Assembly: GCA_024695545.1 (NCBI GenBank) | Contig: JAILHZ010000052.1 | Location: 53,588-117,587 of the forward strand | Length of the DNA: 64,000 bases | Direction of reading: 5' to 3' | Source: Clostridiales bacterium | Lineage (GTDB): Bacteria > Bacillota_A > Clostridia > Saccharofermentanales > Saccharofermentanaceae | Shown: positions 46,420 through 54,779 of the stretch, one piece after another | Layout: each line of letters opens with the position of its first letter | Position numbering within the stretch: position 1 is the first letter of the stretch | Program-made: the position numbers and the translations under genes | The notes under the pieces: model-generated | Databases searched by the model: none | What the model saw: the letters and a program-made list of their open reading frames with translations, nothing else | Told to the model about the DNA's origin: nothing

Positions 46420-47703
46420 ATGGATAACAAATTCAGTATTGAAACTAATTGTGTACAGGGAGCGTATCAGCCGAAGAACGGTGAATCAAGAGTCATGCCG
46501 ATCGTTCAGAGTACGACATGGAAGTATTCTTCAACCGAGCAGATGGGCCGTCTTTTCGACCTCGAAGAAAGCGGTTATTTCTATACACGTCTTGCAAATC
46601 CGACCAGTGACCTCGTTGCTGCTAAGATCTGTATGCTTGAAGGCGGTGTAGCTGCAATGCTTACTTCTTCCGGTCAGGCAGCTAACTTCTATTCGATCTT
46701 TAATCTCTGCTCCGCAGGTGATCACATTGTATGTTCTTCCGCACTTTATGGCGGCACATATAATCTCTTTGCTCATACGATCAAGAAAATGGGTATCGAT
46801 GCTACTTTCGTTTCTCCGGATGCAACTGAAGCGGAGATCGAAGCAGCCATCCAGCCGAATACTAAGCTCGTTTTCGGTGAGACGATCGCTAACCCGGCTC
46901 TGAATGTTCTTGATATTGAGACTTTTGCTAATACAGCTCATAAGAATGGTCTGCCGTTCATGATCGATAACACATTCGCAACTCCGATCAACTGCCGTCC
47001 GATCGAGTGGGGCGCAGATATTGTTATCCACTCTACAACAAAGTACATGGATGGTCACGCGACATCCGTAGGCGGCTGTATCGTAGATGCAGGTACCTTT
47101 GACTGGACTAAGTATCCGGAGAGATTTGCCGGACTCGTTGAGCCGGATGAGACCTATCACGGAGTATCTTATACAGGCCGCTTCGGTAAGTCTGCTTTCA
47201 TTATGAAGGCGGTTGCCCAGCTGATGCGTGACCTCGGATCTATCCCGGGTCCGATGAACGCTTTCCTTCTGAATATCGGCCTGGAGACACTGCACCTTCG
47301 TATGCCGCGTCACTGTGAGAATGCTCTGGCAGTTGCTGAGTATCTGCAGAATCATCCGAAGATTGCCTGGGTATCCTATCCGGGTCTTCCGGGCGACAAA
47401 GAATATGAGAAGGCAAAGAAGTACTGCCCGAACGGTACCTGTGGTGTTCTGTCCTTCGGTGTAAAGGGTGGTAGAGAAGCCTGTGTTAAGTTCATGGATT
47501 CTCTGAAACTTGCTGCGATCTGCACGCATGTTGCTGACTGCAGAACCTGCGTACTGCACCCGGCTTCCCATACACACCGCCAGATGAACGATGAGGAGCT
47601 TAAGGCTGCTGGTGTAAGTCCGGATCTTATCCGTTTCTCTACCGGCATTGAGAACAAGGAAGACATTATCGCGGATATCGAACAGGCTCTCGCAAACGTC
47701 TGA
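46420..47703 (+). CDS. metY: O-acetylhomoserine sulfhydrylase-type PLP enzyme
   Basis: A 427-residue Cys/Met-metabolism PLP-dependent enzyme. The family phrase YTRLANPTSDLVAAKICMLEGG is present (in parts), with SSGQAANF, SALYGGTYNLF, and the PLP lysine in IHSTTKYMDGHAT. The length of about 427, with the insertion around FAGLVEPDETYHGVSYTGRFG, favours O-acetylhomoserine sulfhydrylase, which makes homocysteine from O-acetylhomoserine and sulfide. Methionine gamma-lyase or cystathionine gamma-synthase are alternatives that sequence reading alone cannot exclude. The ribosome binding site AAGGAGGAAG is strong. No terminator is visible before the palindrome at 47724. Confidence 0.9.
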   Translation: MDNKFSIETNCVQGAYQPKNGESRVMPIVQSTTWKYSSTEQMGRLFDLEESGYFYTRLANPTSDLVAAKICMLEGGVAAMLTSSGQAANFYSIFNLCSAGDHIVCSSALYGGTYNLFAHTIKKMGIDATFVSPDATEAEIEAAIQPNTKLVFGETIANPALNVLDIETFANTAHKNGLPFMIDNTFATPINCRPIEWGADIVIHSTTKYMDGHATSVGGCIVDAGTFDWTKYPERFAGLVEPDETYHGVSYTGRFGKSAFIMKAVAQLMRDLGSIPGPMNAFLLNIGLETLHLRMPRHCENALAVAEYLQNHPKIAWVSYPGLPGDKEYEKAKKYCPNGTCGVLSFGVKGGREACVKFMDSLKLAAICTHVADCRTCVLHPASHTHRQMNDEELKAAGVSPDLIRFSTGIENKEDIIADIEQALANV

Positions 47704-47723
47704 TTATAATGCGAAATAAATAA

Positions 47724-47737
47724 CGAAATCGATTTCG
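47724..47737. promoter_or_regulatory. 14-bp perfect palindrome, second copy of the probable LacI-type operator
   Basis: CGAAATCGATTTCG, identical to 4503-4516. It ends 8 bp upstream of the presumed -35 box of the DUF4867 gene. Confidence 0.65.
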
Positions 47738-47745
47738 GAAAAGCA

Positions 47746-47774
47746 TTTCATTTTACGCTCCTTTTATGTACAAT
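47746..47774 (+). promoter_or_regulatory. Promoter of the DUF4867 gene with a 12-bp inverted repeat around the -10 box
   Basis: TTTCAT (47746-47751), 17 bp, TACAAT (47769-47774). TTTACGCTCCTT (47752-47763) and its exact complement AAGGAGCGTAAA (47777-47788) flank the -10 box. Confidence 0.55.
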
Positions 47775-47812
47775 AGAAGGAGCGTAAATATTTCTCTAAG
47801 GAGGATCAAGAC

Positions 47813-48448
47813 ATGAAAATTTATAGCGTTCTGGATAAAGAATTTGCTCCTTACGGTAAGGTTCTGACAGGTTACGATGTATCCGGCCTGATCAAGGCTC
47901 TCGATGAGAAGACACCTCTCCCTGATGGTGTTGAGTACGTGATGAGCTGTGCTGATCTCGAGTACACAGATGCTTTCGGAGTACTGCAGAACAATGCTTA
48001 CGGTGGAATGCCGATCCAGCTCGGATACTGCAATGGTCACAATACGAAGCTGAACTGCCTCGAGTATCATCGTGACAGCGAACTTAATATCGGTTCTACA
48101 GACTTTATCCTGCTTCTTGCAAAGGCTGACGATATCGTAGACGGTAAGCTCGACACATCCAAGGTTATGGCTTTTAAGGCGGAAAAAGGTCAGGTTGTTG
48201 AAGTATATGAGACATCCCTGCACTATGCTCCCTGCTCTGCGAAGAAGGGTGAAGGATTCAAGGTCGTTATTGCTCTCCCGAAGGGCACAAACGGTGCTGT
48301 TCCGGCGCTGACCGCTTACAATGAGGAAGATAAGTGGATGACAGCCTGCAATAAGTGGCTCCTGGCTCATGAGGAATCTGCTGAGGCAAAGAGCGGTGCT
48401 TATGTTGGTCTGACTGGTGTAAACCCGGATATTGCAGATCTGATCTGA
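47813..48448 (+). CDS. DUF4867-family protein, probable cupin, sugar-related
   Basis: A 211-residue cytosolic protein. Sequence pattern (MKIYSVLDKEFAPYGKVL start; GYCNGHNTKLNCLEYHRDSE; DFILLLAKADDI; YETSLHYAPC) matches the DUF4867 family as I recall it. The conserved EYH, and later LHYAPC, are placed like cupin metal ligands. Such proteins often accompany sugar-acid or tagatose-type genes; molecular function is not established. Ribosome binding site AAGGAGGATC. Preceded by the operator shared with the xylanase gene, which supports a carbohydrate role. Confidence 0.82.
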   Translation: MKIYSVLDKEFAPYGKVLTGYDVSGLIKALDEKTPLPDGVEYVMSCADLEYTDAFGVLQNNAYGGMPIQLGYCNGHNTKLNCLEYHRDSELNIGSTDFILLLAKADDIVDGKLDTSKVMAFKAEKGQVVEVYETSLHYAPCSAKKGEGFKVVIALPKGTNGAVPALTAYNEEDKWMTACNKWLLAHEESAEAKSGAYVGLTGVNPDIADLI

Positions 48449-48472
48449 TCCTTATAATTTGTAAAACAGAGA

Positions 48473-48533
48473 AAAAGCTTTCTTGTGTTTTCAGGGGAAT
48501 GCCATTTGGAAACACAATGAAAGCTTTTCTTTT
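48473..48533 (+). terminator. Terminator of the DUF4867 gene
   Basis: AAAAGCTTTC with TTGTGTTT on the left pairs with AAACACAA and GAAAGCTTTT on the right, ending at 48528, with T-rich sequence after. Confidence 0.8.
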
Positions 48534-48627
48534 GCAATTTAATTTGATTCTTCAGGAATAATTCCTTGTTTTTGAACCGTAAACAGGTTATTTATGAGTG
48601 TTTTGTAACTGTGAACACGGGTTTAAA

Positions 48628-48636
48628 TGCTACAAT
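48628..48636 (+). promoter_or_regulatory. Extended -10 promoter of the large lipoprotein gene
   Basis: TGC then TACAAT (48631-48636), about 90 bp before the ATG; no clear -35. Confidence 0.35.
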
Positions 48637-48725
48637 AAAATAGATGGCAAATGGGTCACTTCATAATGGGGAAATATGAAGTAGCACATAGGGTTTCGAT
48701 CCTTATGTGAATTGAGGTAGGGTGT

Positions 48726-50984
48726 ATGAAAAAAATACTCTGTTTAGTTGTTGCAGTTGTAATGCTGATTGGTATGTCCGCATGCGGGAAAAAGTCGGAA
48801 AAATCTTCTAATTTGAGAACTGTCTCAAAACACAGTGACTGGTGGAACGATAAGATCATCAATATCACGGAAGATGATATCAATCAGGCGATAGGCGATA
48901 AGAAGACAACTATGGTCCAGAAGATTATCGCCACGGATGAAGAGTCTTTTGTGTTATGTTTTCAGATCTATTGCGAAAAGAAAAACTATACCACGCTTCT
49001 CATGCGTTATTCTTATTCCGGTGAACTGCTGGGTAAGGTCTGTTTTGATGACAGCGGGCTTTCAGAGGCCGGATGTAATGCTTTATACAAGTCTGACGGG
49101 AAGTTCTATTGCTTTGCTGATTATTTTGATTCTGAAGCGGATGAGTACAAATACGGTGGTTACGAAGTCGACTTTGAGAAGGGAACTCTGAAAAATCCGT
49201 TTGATATCAACCGTAAAACTAAAAACGGCAAAGACGGGGAGATCATAGATGTGATCGGTACCGGTGATAAGCAGGTTTATCTCCTGGCTTCAGGGCCTTG
49301 GGACGATCAGACTTGCGAGATCCGTGTGGATAAAAACGGGAAATCCGACTTTTTCGTTCCTTCGTTTGGAAATGGCGCAGCTTCAATAAGTATATATGAT
49401 CTTGTTCAGGATGGAGACCGTATCGCTTTCTTTGCTTCTGTTCAGGAAAATGGTATGGAAAAAATAAAGTACTGCACACTGAACCCGGATACACTTGAAA
49501 TGCAGAAGGTTGATGTAAATATTGATTCATCTGAACTGAGTCTTTTAAGCGGCGGTGCTTTTCGCTTTATACCCGGTGTGAATATATCCGGGATCGATCT
49601 TAGTACCGGAACTGAAAAGGAATTACTGAAACTGTCCGATACGTATCTTGCAGGATTGGGTATGTGTGACGATGTTGATATTGTACGGGCAGATGATAAA
49701 TCAGCTGTACTATATATTCCCGGGGAAGAACCAAGCATTATCTGTTTTGAGAAGGCCGAGAGTAATCCGAATGCCGGCAGAATGATTCTCAGTGTCGCAT
49801 ATTTTGATAATATCTTTGATTCTGAGATCAATGCTGTTAATGAATTCAACAGAGAATCTGATGCGTTCTTCTTAGAGATGGAATCCAAGTATTATGTTAA
49901 GCAGATGTCTGCAAAAGACGATCCTTCGCAGGATGATGACCTCTCTGTTCGTAATGTTTTTGACGCAGATGCCGTTACCATGCTGATGTCGGATATACGT
50001 GACGGCAGCGGACCGGATCTTGTTTTCTATACGAATGAGATGGCACAGCTTAATTCCTCGGAGTATCTGATCGATCTTACTTCCAGGATCGAATCTGAGA
50101 AGAGTCTGAATGACGGAAGTTACATGGATTTCATCCACCAGCCGAACGGAAGGGACGGGAAGCACTATCGTTTGGATTATTGCTTCTACATAAACGCACT
50201 TCTGATCCATAATGATTATATTTCTGATGGCGCGCATGGACTGAAGTTTGAAGAATATGACAAGATCATCGAAGAGAATAATGCTGGAAGAACGGATCTT
50301 GCAGAGACAAAACTTGATCTGATGGATACTTTGATTAGGAATTCTGACTGTTTTTCCTATGCAGGTGAAGGAAAAATCGACCTGAAATCAGGCGATTTCA
50401 TAAAGGCGGCGGAATATGCTTCTACTCTGGATAAGAAAAAACAGTATGATTTTTCAGGAGAATGGCATCTTGAAAGGATCCAGACAGTGTATAATTTCGA
50501 CTTCAGCAGTTATGTTCATATGTGCGGTCCCTATTATGAGAATTTTTCAATCATCGGTCTGCCTTCTGCGGATGGGCATGCTGAAGCGATCTGGGGAAAC
50601 GGTATCGGTATTACGAAATGCTGTAAACTTCGGGACGGAGCATGGGGATTTGTAATGAAGATGATGTCTCCTGAGACCCAGAAGACTTTCTGGTCAGTAA
50701 ACCCCGTTCTAAAAAGTGTGCAAAGGGATATCCTGACGGATGTTCTTAAAGACTGCAATGACAATAATATATATGGAGAGAAGGCTCCCGAAGGAATTAT
50801 CGACCGGTATATCGATCAGATTTCAGATGCAGTTCTTTTCCCGGATATCGACTCATCTGTTATTGTAATTGTGGAAGAAGAACTTCCGGCATATTTCGAA
50901 GGCCATAAATCGATGGATGATGTGATCGCTATCATCGAAAACCGCCTGAATCTTATGCTAAATGAGCGGAAAATACCTGTTTGA
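48726..50984 (+). CDS. Large lipoprotein: N-terminal strand-rich half and solute-binding-like C-terminal half
   Basis: A 752-residue lipoprotein. The signal ends at the lipobox GMSAC (Cys20). Residues about 50-340 are strand-rich with repeated short blocks (SFVLCFQIYC; QVYLLASGPWDD; RIAFFASVQENG), suggestive of a beta-propeller. Residues about 350-752 look like a type 1 extracellular solute-binding protein: AVNEFNRES, DIRDGSGPDLVFYTNEMAQL, YLIDLTSRIE, YFYINALLIHND-like text, and a late GNGIGITKCCKLRDGAWGFVMKMMSPETQ. No permease or ATPase gene adjoins it, so it may be a sensor or scavenging protein, not a transporter subunit. It is monocistronic with a strong terminator. Confidence 0.82.
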   Translation: MKKILCLVVAVVMLIGMSACGKKSEKSSNLRTVSKHSDWWNDKIINITEDDINQAIGDKKTTMVQKIIATDEESFVLCFQIYCEKKNYTTLLMRYSYSGELLGKVCFDDSGLSEAGCNALYKSDGKFYCFADYFDSEADEYKYGGYEVDFEKGTLKNPFDINRKTKNGKDGEIIDVIGTGDKQVYLLASGPWDDQTCEIRVDKNGKSDFFVPSFGNGAASISIYDLVQDGDRIAFFASVQENGMEKIKYCTLNPDTLEMQKVDVNIDSSELSLLSGGAFRFIPGVNISGIDLSTGTEKELLKLSDTYLAGLGMCDDVDIVRADDKSAVLYIPGEEPSIICFEKAESNPNAGRMILSVAYFDNIFDSEINAVNEFNRESDAFFLEMESKYYVKQMSAKDDPSQDDDLSVRNVFDADAVTMLMSDIRDGSGPDLVFYTNEMAQLNSSEYLIDLTSRIESEKSLNDGSYMDFIHQPNGRDGKHYRLDYCFYINALLIHNDYISDGAHGLKFEEYDKIIEENNAGRTDLAETKLDLMDTLIRNSDCFSYAGEGKIDLKSGDFIKAAEYASTLDKKKQYDFSGEWHLERIQTVYNFDFSSYVHMCGPYYENFSIIGLPSADGHAEAIWGNGIGITKCCKLRDGAWGFVMKMMSPETQKTFWSVNPVLKSVQRDILTDVLKDCNDNNIYGEKAPEGIIDRYIDQISDAVLFPDIDSSVIVIVEEELPAYFEGHKSMDDVIAIIENRLNLMLNERKIPV

Positions 50985-51026
50985 TGCACGGTCGGCGTAT
51001 TTGAAGAATTTGCTAGAAGAGTAAAA

Positions 51027-51065
51027 AAATCTCTCCGGTTAAGTTAAACCGGAGAGATTTCTTTT
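51027..51065. terminator. Bidirectional terminator between the large lipoprotein gene and lysC
   Basis: AAATCTCTCCGGTT (51027-51040) pairs exactly over 14 bp with 51047-51060. A-run before, T-run after. Confidence 0.9.
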
Positions 51066-51081
51066 TGCGTCGTGTAAAATA

Positions 51082-52431
51082 TCAGCCGAAGAACTCCTTG
51101 TAGAGAGTGCGTACTGCGTAGGAGCAGTATTCTTCGCGAACACCGAACATGACGGAGATCTCGGAAGCACCCTGGTTGATGAGCTCCAGGTTGATACCTG
51201 CCTTGGAAAGGGCAGTGGCTGCTCTTGCTGTAGTACCTACGGTGTTTGCCATCGCTTCACCGACGATCATAACGATCGCAAGATCACGGTTAACGGAGAT
51301 GTTGTCTACATTTAGTTCGAGGCTGATACGCTGAACGATGCGGCGTTCCTTCTCAGGTGTGAAGTCAGCTGCTCTCAGGATAATGGAGACGGAATCGATT
51401 CCGGAAGGCATATGCTCGATAGAAAGACCTTCGTCAGCAATGATGCTGAGTACTTTTACGAGGAAGCCGACTTCACGGTTCATCAGGTACTTGCTCATGT
51501 TCAGTGCGCAGAAGCCCTTCTCGCCGGCAATACCGGTTACAAGTGAATCATAGTGTGTACGCTTGCTTACGATCATGGTGCCCTTGCCGGACGGATTGTT
51601 GGTGTTCTTGATGTTTACCGGAATGCCACGGACAAATGCAGGGTAGAGGGCCTCTTCGTGAAGAACCTGGAAACCGGCATATGCGAGCTCACGCATTTCA
51701 TCATAAGTGATCTCGGTGACCGGGAACGGATCTTTAACAAGATTCGGGTTAACGGCAAATACATTATCAACATCAGTCCAGTTCTCATATACAGAAGCAT
51801 GAAGCGCTGCAGCAAGGATCGCGCCGGTGATATCGGAACCGCCACGGGAGAATGTGATGATCTCACCTTCCTTGGAGTAACCGAAGAAGCCCGGGAAAAC
51901 ACAGAGCTCGCGAAGATGGGCAAGGTCAGCAAGATTGTCATAAGATTCAGGAAGAACCTTAACGTGACCGCCGTTCTCTGTCTCGAGAAGAAGTCCTGCG
52001 ACCTTCGGGTTGCAGTATGTAGCCTTGTGTCCGATCTTGGTGAGATAAGTAGCAACAAGACGTGCGCAGCTGTCCTCACCGAGGGCTTTGGTCGCATCCA
52101 TAAAGAGAGATGCGTTCTTGACCGGCTGCTTAACGGATTCCTCGATATTCTCCTTGATGGATTCCATGCACTCCGGGATCTCGAGTTCCTCACAGATGGA
52201 AGAGAAACGGTCGAGTACAGCCTGAAGTTCTTTCTCTCCGGACTGGTTGGAGATCTTCGCGTTGGCCAGTGCGATCAGAAGATCGGTCACCTTGATATCG
52301 GATGAGAAACGCTTACCGGGAGCGGAAACAACGATGACACGTCTTTCCGGATCACTTAAAAGAATGTCGCAGACCTTCTTGATCTGAGTGGCGTCTGCAC
52401 AGGATGAACCACCAAACTTAGTAACTTTCAT
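51082..52431 (-). CDS. lysC: Aspartokinase
   Basis: A 449-residue monofunctional enzyme phosphorylating aspartate, the entry to lysine, threonine and methionine synthesis. It opens MKVTKFGGSSCADATQIKKV with the kinase Lys-Phe-Gly-Gly motif. FSRGGSDITGAILA is the substrate/ATP site. Two ACT domains end the protein (about 300-449; GINLELINQGASEISVMF is the classic effector site). Start 52431 is set by the conserved N-terminus, yet the strong AAAGGAGGG site is 24 bases upstream with a hairpin between. No lysine riboswitch fits in the leader. It is monocistronic; dapA and dapB are elsewhere. Confidence 0.96.
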   Translation of the reverse strand: MKVTKFGGSSCADATQIKKVCDILLSDPERRVIVVSAPGKRFSSDIKVTDLLIALANAKISNQSGEKELQAVLDRFSSICEELEIPECMESIKENIEESVKQPVKNASLFMDATKALGEDSCARLVATYLTKIGHKATYCNPKVAGLLLETENGGHVKVLPESYDNLADLAHLRELCVFPGFFGYSKEGEIITFSRGGSDITGAILAAALHASVYENWTDVDNVFAVNPNLVKDPFPVTEITYDEMRELAYAGFQVLHEEALYPAFVRGIPVNIKNTNNPSGKGTMIVSKRTHYDSLVTGIAGEKGFCALNMSKYLMNREVGFLVKVLSIIADEGLSIEHMPSGIDSVSIILRAADFTPEKERRIVQRISLELNVDNISVNRDLAIVMIVGEAMANTVGTTARAATALSKAGINLELINQGASEISVMFGVREEYCSYAVRTLYKEFFG

Positions 52432-52463
52432 ATATGCTTCAGGAGATTTCCTGACCCTCCTTT
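52432..52463 (-). promoter_or_regulatory. lysC ribosome binding site separated from ATG by a hairpin
   Basis: On the minus strand AAAGGAGGG (52463-52455) is followed at once by TCAGGA-AATC-TCCTGA (52454-52439), a perfect 6-bp hairpin with a 4-base loop, then 7 bases, then ATG. When folded, the hairpin brings the ribosome binding site to normal distance. Confidence 0.6.
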
Positions 52464-52476
52464 ATAATCTTCCGTA

Positions 52477-52506
52477 ATTATATAGTTATATAAGTGCTTT
52501 TCGCAA
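52477..52506 (-). promoter_or_regulatory. Promoter of lysC
   Basis: Minus strand TTGCGA (52506-52501), 18 bp, TATAAT (52482-52477). Confidence 0.65.
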
Positions 52507-52521
52507 GAGAAAGACCGAAGG

Positions 52522-52550
52522 TTGCGCATTTTCACCATGATTGGTATGCT
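52522..52550 (+). promoter_or_regulatory. Promoter of yqeG
   Basis: TTGCGC (52522-52527), 17 bp, TATGCT (52545-52550), 27 bp before the ATG. It lies back to back with the lysC promoter. Confidence 0.5.
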
Positions 52551-52577
52551 ACATGTGTTAAATAGTGAGGTTTTTGC

Positions 52578-53069
52578 ATGAAGAATATATTCCGGCCGGC
52601 TCTATGTGCCAAGAAAGTCAGTGAGATCGATTTCCCTTCGCTTTACGGGAAGGGATACCGTTACGCACTTCTGGATTTCGATAATACTCTGGCACCGGAT
52701 CACTGCACTGAACCCGTAGACTATTCATATAAGATGGTAGAGAAGATGCAGAAAGAAGGCTTCTCGCTCTGTCTCGTTTCTAATGCGAAATCCGAACGCT
52801 CGAAGAAGATTGCAGATATGCTGAAGATCCCGTGCGTTTCCTATGCGAATAAGCCGGGAACATCGGGTGTGTTTAAGGCGATGGACATGATCGGAGCTGG
52901 AAAAGAAAACACGATCATGATCGGTGACCAGCTGTTTACCGATATTGCAGCGGCGAATAAGGCCGGGATCTACAGTATTTTCGTGGAACGCTATGCTAAG
53001 AAAGAAGTGTTCTACGTTGTCCTGAAGAGATTCCCCGAGTGGATCATCCGAAAGGTGTGCCGTTTCTGA
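52578..53069 (+). CDS. yqeG: YqeG-family HAD phosphatase
   Basis: A 163-residue HAD-superfamily IIIA hydrolase, related to mitochondrial phosphatidylglycerophosphatase PTPMT-type GEP4. The catalytic motif is LLDFDNTLAP (nucleophile Asp and acid Asp). Motif II is VSNAKSERS, and motif IV is MIGDQLFTDIAAAN. It lies upstream of efp; yqeG and efp are often near each other in Firmicutes. Likely role: dephosphorylation of phosphatidylglycerophosphate or a small phosphate ester. Confidence 0.92.
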   Translation: MKNIFRPALCAKKVSEIDFPSLYGKGYRYALLDFDNTLAPDHCTEPVDYSYKMVEKMQKEGFSLCLVSNAKSERSKKIADMLKIPCVSYANKPGTSGVFKAMDMIGAGKENTIMIGDQLFTDIAAANKAGIYSIFVERYAKKEVFYVVLKRFPEWIIRKVCRF

Positions 53070-53083
53070 ACCTCTGACGGAAG

Positions 53084-53105
53084 TGCTTTTAAATCGTTAA
53101 AAGCA
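53084..53105 (+). terminator. Possible terminator hairpin after yqeG
   Basis: TGCTTTTAA (53084-53092), 4-base loop, exact complement (53097-53105). No T-run follows, so function is doubtful. Confidence 0.35.
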
Positions 53106-53173
53106 TCGGAAAACGCTGGTATTTGTAGAAAATATATAAATTTGACGATTTGTCTTTCTTTTCACTTGCGGAT

Positions 53174-53202
53174 TTGCAGATGTTCATATAAACTGTTATA
53201 AC
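53174..53202 (+). promoter_or_regulatory. Promoter of efp
   Basis: TTGCAG (53174-53179), 17 bp, TATAAC (53197-53202), about 50 bp before the ATG. Confidence 0.6.
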
Positions 53203-53250
53203 GTAATAAAATGGATAACATAATTTTGTGTATATTTCGGAGGAACATTT

Positions 53251-53808
53251 ATGATTAGCGCTGGTGATTTTAGAAACGGTATGTGCTTTGAGATGGACGG
53301 TCAGGTTTTCCAGGTTGTGGAATTCCAGCATGTAAAGCCTGGTAAGGGTGCCGCTTTCGTACGTACAAAATATAAGAACGTAAAGACAGGTTCTGTTGTT
53401 GAGCGCAGCTTCAACCCGAACGAGAAGTTCGAGCAGGCTCAGCTGGAGAGAAACGACATGCAGTACATCTACGCTGACGGTGATCTCTACTACTTCATGG
53501 ACCAGGAGACATATGAGCAGCGTCCGATTTCTAAGGAAAACATCGGTGAGAACATCCGCTTCCTGAAGGAAGAGATGATCTGTAAGGTTCTTTCCTATAA
53601 GGGTGAGATCTTCGGTGTTGAGCTTCCGATCGTTGTTGAACTCGAGATCACTGAGTGCGAGCCCGGTGTTCGTGGTGATACGACAAACAACGCTACCAAG
53701 ATCGCTACTCTTGAGACTGGTGCTACAGTTAAGGTTCCGCTCTTCGTTAACCAGAACGAAGTTATCCGTGTAGATACACGTACAGGTGAATATCTGGAGC
53801 GTGCATAA
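53251..53808 (+). CDS. efp: Elongation factor P
   Basis: A 185-residue tRNA-shaped translation factor that rescues ribosomes stalled at polyproline. Three beta-barrel domains. The tip loop reads VKPGKGAAF with Lys32 at the place modified in other bacteria (lysylation, rhamnosylation or aminopentanol type cannot be told from sequence). The C-terminal signature ([22 protein letters not shown] in pattern) is standard. It is preceded by a strong GGAGGAAC site. The adaptor and kinase in this window carry long Pro-rich runs that would need EF-P. Confidence 0.98.
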   Translation: MISAGDFRNGMCFEMDGQVFQVVEFQHVKPGKGAAFVRTKYKNVKTGSVVERSFNPNEKFEQAQLERNDMQYIYADGDLYYFMDQETYEQRPISKENIGENIRFLKEEMICKVLSYKGEIFGVELPIVVELEITECEPGVRGDTTNNATKIATLETGATVKVPLFVNQNEVIRVDTRTGEYLERA

Positions 53809-53847
53809 TCACACGTTCTGATCATTCTTCGAGAGGAAATTCACAAT

Positions 53848-54228
53848 ATGGGTGAGAATCTCGTATCGGAATCAATTAAAGGCGAACGCTCGATGTCGCA
53901 GGGCTTTGTTGCACAGTATGCAGCAGAAGCCGCCCTGCGTGCAGAGGGCGTTGCTCGTCTTACGGCATCCGTTCCTGTCGTCTTGAAGGAGTCACTGGGA
54001 TTCGTTCATGAAGGAAAAGGTGTGCGCGTCGAGTTTTCCGAGAATGAAGAAGGGTTCGTCTCGGTAACCGTCTATCCGGTCGTCTATTATGGTATGATTA
54101 TTCCAGAGGTGGCATGGTCCATTCAGGAGCGTGTCAAGGAAGACGTCGAGAAATATACGGGACTTGTGGTCGAATCCGTCAATGTCCATGTCTGCGGCGT
54201 GGTGTTAAGGGAGGAAAAGAATTCATGA
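53848..54228 (+). CDS. Asp23/Gls24 envelope stress protein
   Basis: A 126-residue DUF322 protein. Marks include YAAEAALRAEGVARL and the repeated pattern VPVVLKESLG and IIPEVAWSIQERVKEDVEKYTGL, with VESVNVHVCGV at the end. In Staphylococcus, Asp23 lines the membrane through AmaP. The next gene (ATGA overlap) looks like such an anchor and repeats the same C-terminal motif. ATG 53848 has GAGAGGAAAT upstream; ATG 53893 is a second option. Confidence 0.9.
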   Translation: MGENLVSESIKGERSMSQGFVAQYAAEAALRAEGVARLTASVPVVLKESLGFVHEGKGVRVEFSENEEGFVSVTVYPVVYYGMIIPEVAWSIQERVKEDVEKYTGLVVESVNVHVCGVVLREEKNS

Positions 54229-54776
54229 ACCGGCTTATTCGTTTTGTTCTGATCGTTTATTCGACGATCCTTGCGATACTTTCTTTGCTTCTTCTTTATG
54301 CACTGGCAGATGACGGCATCTTCGCAGATCTTCTTTCTCCTCTTTCCAATATCGTAACTGATCCGGTCAAGAAGTATATCTATCTTGCCGTACTTCTGGT
54401 GATCCTCATTTCCTGCGTCGTTACTGTTACTTACTGCCTCCTGAACGGCAGACTCAGTAAGACACGTATCCGTCAGACTGATATTGGTTTTGTCGAGATC
54501 GGTGTAGACGCGATCGAGAGTATTGCATTAAACTCTGCAAAGAGTGCACAGGTCGGTATCAAGGCTGCACGTGCCCGCGTTATGTCCGCGAAGAATAACG
54601 CGATCCGCGTTTATATGAGTGCGGTCCTGTATTCTAACGTTGAAGTTCCGTCTACGATGGGAAAGATTCAGGAGCGCATTAAGAAAGATATCGAGCGTTA
54701 TACAGGTATTACCGTGGCAAGCGTTTCTATCAAGGTAAGCCGTGTCGAGCCTGTAGTTGCGAAGGTGGAACGTTAA
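54225..54776 (+). CDS. AmaP-like membrane anchor of the alkaline shock system
   Basis: A 183-residue protein. Start 54225 is chosen for GGGAGG 10 bases upstream and the ATGA overlap. Two TM segments (about 5-27 and 47-69) precede a cytosolic domain that repeats the Asp23 pattern (KIQERIKKDIERYTGITVASVSI compares with SIQERVKEDVEKYTGLVVESVNV in the upstream protein). This indicates a shared DUF322-type fold. It should tether Asp23 to the membrane. Confidence 0.87.
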   Translation: MNRLIRFVLIVYSTILAILSLLLLYALADDGIFADLLSPLSNIVTDPVKKYIYLAVLLVILISCVVTVTYCLLNGRLSKTRIRQTDIGFVEIGVDAIESIALNSAKSAQVGIKAARARVMSAKNNAIRVYMSAVLYSNVEVPSTMGKIQERIKKDIERYTGITVASVSIKVSRVEPVVAKVER

Positions 54777-54779
54777 TTC

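Noticed and set aside
46531..47577. 348-codon minus-strand open frame opposite metY
   Set aside because: Shadow of a clear PLP enzyme.
52432..52577. Lysine riboswitch before lysC
   Set aside because: The 146-bp divergent gap is too short, and the leader after the promoter is about 40 bases; no L-box core was seen.
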